Assembly (NCBI GenBank): GCA_947447825.1
Contig: CANFLL010000003.1
Location: forward strand, 1-64,000
DNA length: 64,000 nt
Source: Chitinophagaceae bacterium
Lineage (GTDB): Bacteria; Bacteroidota; Bacteroidia; Chitinophagales; Chitinophagaceae
Reading direction: 5' to 3'
In this document: piece by piece, positions 57,612 to 64,000 of the stretch
How the letters are laid out: each line of letters opens with the position of its first letter
Numbering within the stretch: the stretch's first letter is position 1
The notes under the pieces: model-generated
Databases searched by the model: none
What the model saw: only the letters and a program-made list of their open reading frames with translations
Told to the model about the DNA's origin: nothing
Position numbers and translations under genes: made by a program

Positions 57612-60002
57612 ATGGAACAAACATTAAACTTGTCTTACAAAGATGATATGCTCTCCTACGATGGCTTCAGAAATGAAGTTCTTCACGATTATAGGATGGC
57701 TATTTTTAGCCGTGAAGTAAGCCTTTTAGGCCGAAGAGAAGTATTGACGGGAAAGGCTAAGTTTGGTATTTTTGGTGATGGAAAAGAACTGGCGCAGATA
57801 GCCATGGCCAAATTTTTTAAGCCTGGCGACTTTAGAGCGGGTTACTACCGAGACCAAACTTTTATGTTTGCTTCTGGTTTGGCAAGTGCCGAACAATTTT
57901 TTGCGCAACTATATGCAGATGCAGACATTAAAAATGAGCCATGCAGTGCTGGCAGACAAATGGTGTCGCATTTTGCTTCAAGATTTGTGGATGATAATGG
58001 TAATTGGCTCGATTTGGCGAACAGAAAAAATGTCACGTCGGATATGGCACCTACCGCCTCTCAAATGCCCCGAGCTTTGGGACTTGCTTTTGCCTCTAAA
58101 TGTTTCCGAAACTCCCCCCATTTAAGACGATATGAAAATTTAAGCCACAATGGTAATGAAGTTTGCTTTTGCACCATTGGAGATGCAAGCACTAGCGAAG
58201 GTCATTTTTTGGAAGCCATTAATGCAGCAGGTGTGTTGCAAGTTCCCTTAGCCATTTTTGTGTGGGATGATGGTTACGGTATCTCTGTTCCTAAATCGCA
58301 GCAAACCACTAAAGGGTCTATTTCAGCAGCACTGAAAGGTTATCAAAAAATTGATGGCACCAACGGAATTAATATCTATAAAGTAAAGGCATGGGATTAC
58401 CCAGGCATGTGTGAAGTTTTTGAAGAAGGGATTCAGAAAGCTAGAGAAACACATACTCCTGTGTTGTTTCATGTAGAAGAAGTAACCCAGCCACAGGGTC
58501 ATAGCACAAGTGGCAGCCATGAACGATATAAAAAACCAGAAAGATTGCAATGGGAAAGAGATTGGGACTGTATTAAAAAGATGCGGGAGTGGATTATTGA
58601 AAACGCACTAGGTAGTGAGGAAGAGTTGCAAGGTTTTGAATTGGAAGCAAAAAACAAAGCACGTGAAAGTAAAGATCGTGCATGGGAAAATTACTTGCTT
58701 CCGTTAAATCTTCAAAGTGAAAAATCGATTGAATTAATCAATGGACTCGTTGTTAGTGACGTTGAAACACAAAGCCAATTACAAAAACTTTGTGCTAGTC
58801 TGCAGCAGAATCCTGAACATTTCAGAAGGCATATCATGCGCACATTGGCATTAGCCATTGATGCAGCCCCTAATGCTTCGAATATTGAAACGGTAAAAAA
58901 ATATTATGAATACCTATTGGAGCAGAATAAAAAGCTGTACAACACCTTTTTATATAATGAAGGACCAAAGAGTATTTTTAAAGTTGAAGAGGTAAGACCA
59001 CTAGTTCCATTTGATGCTCCTCAATTTAATGGTTATGAAATATTGAATAAATATTTCGACACCCTATTTTCTAATAATCCTTTCGTTTTTGCTTTTGGTG
59101 AAGATGTTGGAATGATTGGCGATGTAAATCAAGGTTTTGCTGGCTTGCAATTAAAGCATGGCGAGAATAGAATTTTTGATACCGGAATCCGTGAATTAAC
59201 TATTATTGGTCAAGCAATTGGGATGGCTTTACGTGGATTGAGACCAATTGCAGAAATTCAGTACTTAGATTATTTAGTTTATGGACTTCAACCATTAACA
59301 GACGATGTATCCACCTTACATTTCAGAACTTATGGACAACAAAGCTGCCCAGTAATTATTCGTACCAGAGGACATCGATTGGAAGGGATATGGCATAGTG
59401 GTAGCCCGATGGGGATGATTATTAATTCTCTTAGAGGTATGCATGTTTGCGTTCCAAGAAACATGGTTCAAGCTGTTGGAATGTACAATACATTACTCAA
59501 AGGAAATGATCCTGCGGTAGTAGTGGAATGCCTTAATGGGTATAGACTAAAAGAAAAAATGCCTGCCAACTTATTAGAGTTAACAGTGCCACTGGGAGTG
59601 CCAGAGGTTATTAAAGAAGGCAGCGACATCACAATAGTGTCTTATGGTTCCACGCTTCGTATTATTTATGATGCAGTAGAACGATTGGAAAAAGAAGGTA
59701 TTAGTTGCGAAATTATTGACGTGCAAACGCTTCTTCCTTTCGATGTGAATCACCTTATTTTGAACTCACTTAAAAAGACCAATCGTATTATATTTATAGA
59801 TGAAGATGTGCCAGGCGGTGCTGCAGCTTATATGTATAATAAAGTGATGGAAGAACAAGGAGGCTATAAATGGATAGATGTTGCTCCAAGAACACTTACT
59901 GGTAAGGCACATCGCCCTGGTTATGGTAGTGATGGTGATTATTTTAGCAAACCAAATGCTGAAGAAATTTCTGCAACTATTAGGGCAATGATTAATGAAT
60001 AG
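57612..60002 (+). CDS. 2-oxoacid dehydrogenase E1, fused alpha and beta subunits
   Basis: This thiamine-diphosphate enzyme decarboxylates a 2-oxoacid (branched-chain keto acid or pyruvate type) and passes the acyl group to E2. The 796-residue protein is a fusion of E1-alpha (about 1-400, with CTIGDASTSEGHFLEAINAA and WDDGYGISVP as the ThDP/Mg site) and E1-beta (about 460-796, with FGEDVGMIGDVNQGFAGLQ, DTGIRELTIIGQAIGMA, GAYM-type C-terminal motif AAAYMYNKVMEE). Such fusions are common in Bacteroidota. E2 and E3 are not in the window. Substrate preference is not decided. Confidence 0.92.
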   Translation: MEQTLNLSYKDDMLSYDGFRNEVLHDYRMAIFSREVSLLGRREVLTGKAKFGIFGDGKELAQIAMAKFFKPGDFRAGYYRDQTFMFASGLASAEQFFAQLYADADIKNEPCSAGRQMVSHFASRFVDDNGNWLDLANRKNVTSDMAPTASQMPRALGLAFASKCFRNSPHLRRYENLSHNGNEVCFCTIGDASTSEGHFLEAINAAGVLQVPLAIFVWDDGYGISVPKSQQTTKGSISAALKGYQKIDGTNGINIYKVKAWDYPGMCEVFEEGIQKARETHTPVLFHVEEVTQPQGHSTSGSHERYKKPERLQWERDWDCIKKMREWIIENALGSEEELQGFELEAKNKARESKDRAWENYLLPLNLQSEKSIELINGLVVSDVETQSQLQKLCASLQQNPEHFRRHIMRTLALAIDAAPNASNIETVKKYYEYLLEQNKKLYNTFLYNEGPKSIFKVEEVRPLVPFDAPQFNGYEILNKYFDTLFSNNPFVFAFGEDVGMIGDVNQGFAGLQLKHGENRIFDTGIRELTIIGQAIGMALRGLRPIAEIQYLDYLVYGLQPLTDDVSTLHFRTYGQQSCPVIIRTRGHRLEGIWHSGSPMGMIINSLRGMHVCVPRNMVQAVGMYNTLLKGNDPAVVVECLNGYRLKEKMPANLLELTVPLGVPEVIKEGSDITIVSYGSTLRIIYDAVERLEKEGISCEIIDVQTLLPFDVNHLILNSLKKTNRIIFIDEDVPGGAAAYMYNKVMEEQGGYKWIDVAPRTLTGKAHRPGYGSDGDYFSKPNAEEISATIRAMINE

Positions 60003-60014
60003 ACGATACTTAGA

Positions 60015-60072
60015 AATTTGTAAGTAATAATTCAAAAATAATGCAATGTTTTACAATTATTACTTACAAATT
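60015..60072. terminator. Perfect 18-bp inverted repeat after the E1 gene
   Basis: AATTTGTAAGTAATAATT at 60015-60032 and its exact reverse complement at 60055-60072 flank a 22-nt loop, 12 bp after the E1 stop. The stem is AT-only apart from three G:C pairs, so its strength as a terminator is moderate. Confidence 0.6.
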
Positions 60073-60406
60073 CTTACCTGAAAAATATTCTAATCAAGAT
60101 AGAAATAAATGTGCAATTTAATCGTTTAATTACAAAGGATCATCAACCTCATTGTCCGCAAAGTTTTCAAGTAAAGGAGGAGTGATAAGAATCTAGGAGG
60201 GGAGGAGTATTTTAATTCCTACAAGAATGAAAATCATAACTAACAAACCTATGAATAGAAATGCTTAAATCAAAATGCAGGTTTCGCAATTCCAGTTTAG
60301 TATATACTTCTATTCCCTAATGCGAATAAAGAGTTGGAAATAGTACAAATATTTTCCTAGCTGTAGTTACAACACTTTATTTGCATAATTAATTGCTACA
60401 AATTTC
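60073..60406. other. Intergenic region between convergent genes
   Basis: AT-rich DNA after the hairpin, before the stop of the PL10 gene. AGGAGGAGT at about 60177 and GGAGGGGAGGAG at about 60196 are purine-rich but precede no open frame. Nothing else is recognised. Confidence 0.35.
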
Positions 60407-61447
60407 TTATCTACCATTTTTTCTAACCCAATCAGCGTACCTTTTATCCAATAATAAATGAGGCCATGTGCCATACCAAGCATATCCATTACGGCGTTCG
60501 TAACCTATTTCGGCAAGCGAATATTTTTTAATGCCATCCCTATCACAAAAGAATGGTTTATTGGTTTCTATTTCATAATACCTCGCCCAAATAGTAGAAG
60601 AAACATCTTCCACTAGCTTTTTATCTTTACCTTTTGGAGAGGTTGGGTCTGCTACTTTTTCTACTTTATAGCCTACAATCTTTACCTTATCTAACCAAGC
60701 ACACGCAGCATTTACCGCATCTTTTATTTCTTGCTTGGGCGAGGGAATAGACATTAAGAACTCTACAATGCCTACTGTTTCTGCACCACTAATAGACGGT
60801 AACTCGTAAGCCCTTGCTTTTGCCGGCTGAAGTGTTACTTCATTATATTGCTGACACCAAGCGGTAAGTTTTCCATCCACCCTAATCTGTGTTTTCAAAA
60901 TACAATCTACCCCCTTAGCAACCGCAACAGCGCATGGCTGTACCAATGAAGGATCAACTATATCTAAATCTAATTTTTTTAAAACAACTGCTTGCAACAC
61001 CCTCATTGCATTAATCATTGCATTATCGTTGAAGGTAATTTCGGCTCTGTACATCTTTTTATCAGGATAATACTGAGGCCATCCACCATTATCGTATTGT
61101 GCTTTTAATAAATATCGAATACCGCTTTCTACCGCAGCCAAGTACTTCGGGTTATGGTATTGCTTATACGCTATTGCCAAGTACTTTATCTCTTTGGTAG
61201 TCGCTTCATTGTCGATTGTAGCATCTTCATCATTGTTCTGAGCTGCTATTTGTGCCTTTATATCTGCAGAAAACTCTGTGTCGTATTTGATTCCTTTATC
61301 ATTAAAATGTTTAGGCCATCCACCATAACTACGCTGAAACAACAGCATATTATCTGCTTTCAAATCTTGCGCATTTAGCTGCATCCCCCAGATGAAAGCT
61401 GCAATAATCAGTATATTCTTCATTACGTTTAAATTGATACTTTTCAT
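60407..61447 (-). CDS. Secreted pectate lyase, polysaccharide lyase family 10
   Basis: PL10 enzymes cleave polygalacturonate by beta-elimination. From ATG at 61447 the protein has 346 residues with a signal peptide (ILIIAAFIWGMQLNA). ATG at 61423 is an equally possible start. FQRSYGGWPKHF, TIDNEATTKEIKYLA, GIRYLLKAQYDNGGWPQYYP, ITFNDNAMINAMRVLQ and the final ARYYEIETNKPFFCDRDG are PL10 landmarks of the alpha/alpha barrel. It is followed upstream by the PL4 lyase gene on the same strand, 130 bp apart, which suggests joint pectin degradation. Confidence 0.9.
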   Translation of the reverse strand: MKSINLNVMKNILIIAAFIWGMQLNAQDLKADNMLLFQRSYGGWPKHFNDKGIKYDTEFSADIKAQIAAQNNDEDATIDNEATTKEIKYLAIAYKQYHNPKYLAAVESGIRYLLKAQYDNGGWPQYYPDKKMYRAEITFNDNAMINAMRVLQAVVLKKLDLDIVDPSLVQPCAVAVAKGVDCILKTQIRVDGKLTAWCQQYNEVTLQPAKARAYELPSISGAETVGIVEFLMSIPSPKQEIKDAVNAACAWLDKVKIVGYKVEKVADPTSPKGKDKKLVEDVSSTIWARYYEIETNKPFFCDRDGIKKYSLAEIGYERRNGYAWYGTWPHLLLDKRYADWVRKNGR

Positions 61448-61501
61448 ATTGATTAATTGAATGCTTATTGAAGGAAATGTTACCACAAAGAACAGTTTTA
61501 G

Positions 61502-61570
61502 GTAATAAGTATTAAGTTTCTAATAGAAAATACTCCTGTTATACTAAATCTAAGACCTAATACTTATTAC
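61502..61570 (-). terminator. Inverted repeat between PL4 and PL10
   Basis: GTAATAAGTATTA (61502-61514) and TAATACTTATTAC (61558-61570) are perfect 13-bp arms with a 43-nt loop. It could be a weak terminator or processing site after the PL4 gene. Confidence 0.4.
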
Positions 61571-61577
61571 GTAGTAC

Positions 61578-63515
61578 TTATTCTTTAACCACTTTAGTGC
61601 CAGCAGCTTCTAGTCGTATATAATCGTACATAATATCGGCATCTCTAACGCCCCCTTTCATGTGTAAACCAAAGGTTATTTTGTTTATTCCTTTTTGCAG
61701 ATATTCAGCAGGAAAGTTATACCTCAAATCGCCCCAAGCACCATGAATACCTTTTCTTATCATTGCATTAGATGGATAGGTAATAGACTTTTCTGGTAAT
61801 GGATTCACCGCATGTCCATTTACATCAACCGTAAGATTACCATTCCAAATGGCCGCATAAGCCACATAAACAGAGGCCTGAGAATTTGTTGTGGGAGCAG
61901 AAGATAAATTGAAGTTTACTTTCCATTCTGGATTAATTGTGTTGGTGGCAGGTTGCACAAAATTCCAATCAATGCTATCAATACTCTTACCCACCGTATA
62001 GTTTACATCATTAGGAAACTCTTTTGGATAATCCATAAACTTACCCCAGTTTTCATCAGGATAAGTGTTGCTTGTAAACCAATCTTTGCCATGCTTAAAT
62101 TCCATTGCATTTCTATCAGGAACACCTATCTCCCAAACGGTTGGTGCCACCCTCGTTGGTTCCCAAACCACATTACCTATTTCGGTCGTTTTTTGTGGGG
62201 CAACATTCACCGCTTTTAGTTTAGAGAATGTGCCAGCAGCTTTATCGCCAAAGGCATAGATGTTGTAACCATCGGCAGCAATTACATTAGGAATTAAAAA
62301 GTTACCATCCTTGTCTGTTTTCACCCAGAACTGATAGTTCTTAGCCCAGAATTGAAAGTCAGTAACATTCTTTGTAGATAAAGGCGTTGTTGCCACACCA
62401 ATCCAAACATTGGCAGCAGAAATAGGATTATTGATGGTGGCATCTTTAATCACCAATTTACCCCTTATTGCACCACGATCTTTTGCCTTGGCATAAGACG
62501 GATTTGAGAACCAATCATAAGGCCATTTAGCTTGTTCTTGCTTTGTTTTTGCCAAAGCATCTCTCCATAACACATTATGAGAATCTAGCGTTGATGGGCT
62601 AGTTTTATTACAATAAATAAGGAACGGTCCATACACTTTCTGCCAGTTTTCATTTGGCGCAACTTCCATGTCGCCACCCATCCTGTAGTGTGTTCCTCCA
62701 AGCATATTTAAAAGAATAGCACTAGCATGGCACATCAATTCACGCTTCATAGGGCCACCATTATAATACTCTTTACTCGGTGTAGTCATCCATAATCCTA
62801 TATGTTTTACAGAACTACTAAAACCCCAAGCATCGGTAACCCCAAAATCGGCACTATAATCATATTTGCATTCATATTGGTTATTATAATCGCCTGAAAT
62901 GATGCGAGTAACTTCCTTTGGTGCGCCAGGAACAGGCAATGATTTGTCCATTTCTGGTTGGGTAGGTAGTTTTTTATTTCGCAAAGAATCAACCGTCATC
63001 CAGTCAAAGATGGAACTAGGATAAATAACCATACGCCATTCACCTCCTGCATAATTAGGATAACTTGCCGGGTGTGTTAACGTTGCAGCAGCATAAAAAC
63101 CTTCTGTTTCTTTTTGCATGGAGTAATAAATATCTACATCCATTGCCGCATGTTTTTCAGAACCATCCCAATGGGTGCTTAATTTTATTTCAGCATATTC
63201 GCCATTATTAGTAGCTGGATCAACGGTTAGCGTATATGCACAGTTTGAAGGGTTTTCGTAAGCAGGCATATTCCAACTCCAATAACCTTTTCCGCCCCTT
63301 ATTCCTCCAGAGATTAAATTGGTTGAATTGTAGATGATACTATTTAATTCTGCATTAGACTTATTGATGGTTACTGCTACCGATGCATTTTGGAGTGTTA
63401 CCGTATTATCCTTTTCGGTAACGGTTACTTTATGGTCATTATTGGCAAAAACAATTGTCTGTAAACAAAGGATAAGTGCTAAAAAGAAAACAATTGACTT
63501 AATGTGGTGGCGCAT
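61578..63515 (-). CDS. Secreted rhamnogalacturonan lyase, polysaccharide lyase family 4
   Basis: PL4 enzymes cleave the rhamnogalacturonan-I backbone of pectin. The 645-residue protein has a signal peptide (about 1-24), a catalytic beta-sandwich domain (about 25-380), then the fnIII-like domain II (GAIRGKLVIKD, NYQFWVKTDKDGNFLIPNV, NIYAFGDKAAGTF), and the carbohydrate-binding-like domain III (VWEIGVPDRNAMEFKHG, GIHGAWGDLRYNFPAEYLQ). Motifs in domains II and III are the strongest evidence. It is the promoter-distal neighbour of a T9SS-sorted protein on the same strand. Confidence 0.9.
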   Translation of the reverse strand: MRHHIKSIVFFLALILCLQTIVFANNDHKVTVTEKDNTVTLQNASVAVTINKSNAELNSIIYNSTNLISGGIRGGKGYWSWNMPAYENPSNCAYTLTVDPATNNGEYAEIKLSTHWDGSEKHAAMDVDIYYSMQKETEGFYAAATLTHPASYPNYAGGEWRMVIYPSSIFDWMTVDSLRNKKLPTQPEMDKSLPVPGAPKEVTRIISGDYNNQYECKYDYSADFGVTDAWGFSSSVKHIGLWMTTPSKEYYNGGPMKRELMCHASAILLNMLGGTHYRMGGDMEVAPNENWQKVYGPFLIYCNKTSPSTLDSHNVLWRDALAKTKQEQAKWPYDWFSNPSYAKAKDRGAIRGKLVIKDATINNPISAANVWIGVATTPLSTKNVTDFQFWAKNYQFWVKTDKDGNFLIPNVIAADGYNIYAFGDKAAGTFSKLKAVNVAPQKTTEIGNVVWEPTRVAPTVWEIGVPDRNAMEFKHGKDWFTSNTYPDENWGKFMDYPKEFPNDVNYTVGKSIDSIDWNFVQPATNTINPEWKVNFNLSSAPTTNSQASVYVAYAAIWNGNLTVDVNGHAVNPLPEKSITYPSNAMIRKGIHGAWGDLRYNFPAEYLQKGINKITFGLHMKGGVRDADIMYDYIRLEAAGTKVVKE

Positions 63516-63582
63516 GAGTGAATTAATTTATGATGAATGTTTAATGAAAACGTTTAACTTATTTATGTTCTGCAAAATGACT

Positions 63583-63634
63583 AATGGTTTATGATAATAG
63601 AAAAGTTAAGCCCTTTCTACTATCACAAACCATT
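63583..63634 (-). terminator. Long imperfect hairpin after the T9SS-sorted protein gene
   Basis: AATGGTTTATGATAATAGAA and TTCTACTATCACAAACCATT pair with two wobble or mismatch positions over about 20 bp. It follows the stop of the minus-strand gene at 63663. Confidence 0.75.
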
Positions 63635-63662
63635 TTGTATTTATAGTGTATCCCGTAGTTGA

Positions 63663-64000
63663 TTATTCTTTAGTAATTTTTTTTGTAATGATTCCATCTG
63701 TAAGTGTAGAAATTTTAACCCAATAATTACCTGCTGTTAAACCAGAAAGGTTAAGATGAGCTGTAGTTTCTCCAACAGAAACTTTATAAGTAAGTACTAT
63801 TTTTCCAGAAGCATCAACTACTGAAATCACCTTCATGTCAGTAGCCTTTATCTGTAATAATCCTTTAGTAGGATTGGGATAAAGGAGTTCATTCGAAGCA
63901 ATGGCAAAACCAAACTTTACTTGTTTAACATCATAATAAACTATTCTGCCATCATTATCATGTTCCACCACTCTGTAATAGTTAGTGCCACGAGCAGGTG
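63663..64000 (-). CDS. C-terminal end of a T9SS-sorted secreted protein (partial)
   Basis: The last 112 residues of a gene that enters from beyond the right edge. The visible part reads ARGTNYYRVVEHDNDGRI, then LLYPNPTKGLLQI and a terminal beta-rich region (NLSGLTAGNYWVKISTL, KKITKE). YPNPTKG and the closing KK-hydrophobic-TK are the type IX secretion type-A sorting domain, so the protein is exported and probably surface-attached or released. The enzymatic part lies outside. Given the neighbours, a carbohydrate-active enzyme is likely but not shown. Confidence 0.9.
   Translation of the reverse strand, partial: PARGTNYYRVVEHDNDGRIVYYDVKQVKFGFAIASNELLYPNPTKGLLQIKATDMKVISVVDASGKIVLTYKVSVGETTAHLNLSGLTAGNYWVKISTLTDGIITKKITKE

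Overview
The window looks like chromosomal DNA from a member of the Bacteroidota, most likely the family Chitinophagaceae or close to it. This rests on the AT-rich composition, the Bacteroidota-type promoter boxes (TAnnTTTG), the lack of clear Shine-Dalgarno sites, Bacteroidota-specific families (DUF4271, DUF4783, DUF3127, DUF3109, DUF1573, a T9SS sorting domain, Reg_prop/Y_Y_Y sensor kinase), an E1 alpha/beta fusion and the long IF-2. The genus cannot be fixed from this sequence. No rRNA, CRISPR array, transposase or prophage is visible. Two tRNA genes are present.

Layout. 1-5.6 kb: the 5' part of a giant secreted repeat protein (Ig-like, PKD and 51-residue repeats) on the minus strand, truncated by the window edge. 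6.4-12.5 kb: a DUF6261-like protein, gpmI, a DUF4783 protein, rocD, a lipid kinase and tRNA-Phe. 13.6-15 kb: a secreted GH30 enzyme. 15.6-20 kb: murA (with Asp in place of the fosfomycin-target Cys), an SDR, hemD and DUF4271. 20.2-27.8 kb: a small outer-membrane protein, pyrH, and the rimP-nusA-infB operon with a recognisable promoter and a leader hairpin. 27.9-33 kb: a decayed gene remnant, a hypothetical gene carrying REP-like palindromes, and a 1,054-residue Reg_prop sensor kinase. 33.2-39 kb: a COG2509-type FAD protein, a DUF3127 protein with an SSB-like tail, a Bor-like lipoprotein, a small protein and gyrB. 39.2-41.6 kb: a compact four-gene unit consisting of a small protein with a Cys-rich tail, a polytopic membrane protein, a histidine kinase and a LuxR-type regulator. 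41.6-52.9 kb: mixed housekeeping genes (DUF3109, ferredoxin reductase-like, TPR, tRNA-Arg, HD hydrolase, lpxD, GH25, radical SAM/SPASM, HAD, kup). 53.2-64 kb: GH2, two DUF1573 proteins, the 2-oxoacid dehydrogenase E1 fusion, then PL10 and PL4 lyases and the end of a T9SS-sorted protein. The last group, with GH30 and GH2, suggests pectin/rhamnogalacturonan degradation, although no SusC/SusD pair is present here.

The most unusual aspect is what lies between the genes. Five intergenic minisatellite arrays (about 6.05, 13.35, 28.2, 35.5 and 53.0 kb) have unrelated sequences but share a 21-bp period or its double (41-42 bp), and four of them contain a dyad-symmetric core. Short palindromic or heptanucleotide elements have also entered coding sequence in frame at 33.7 kb and 29.0 kb, and a roughly 130-bp non-coding element occurs twice in inverted orientation (29.2 and 56.3 kb). 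The other candidate for an undescribed system is the Cys-tail protein plus membrane protein plus kinase/regulator unit at 39.2-41.5 kb.
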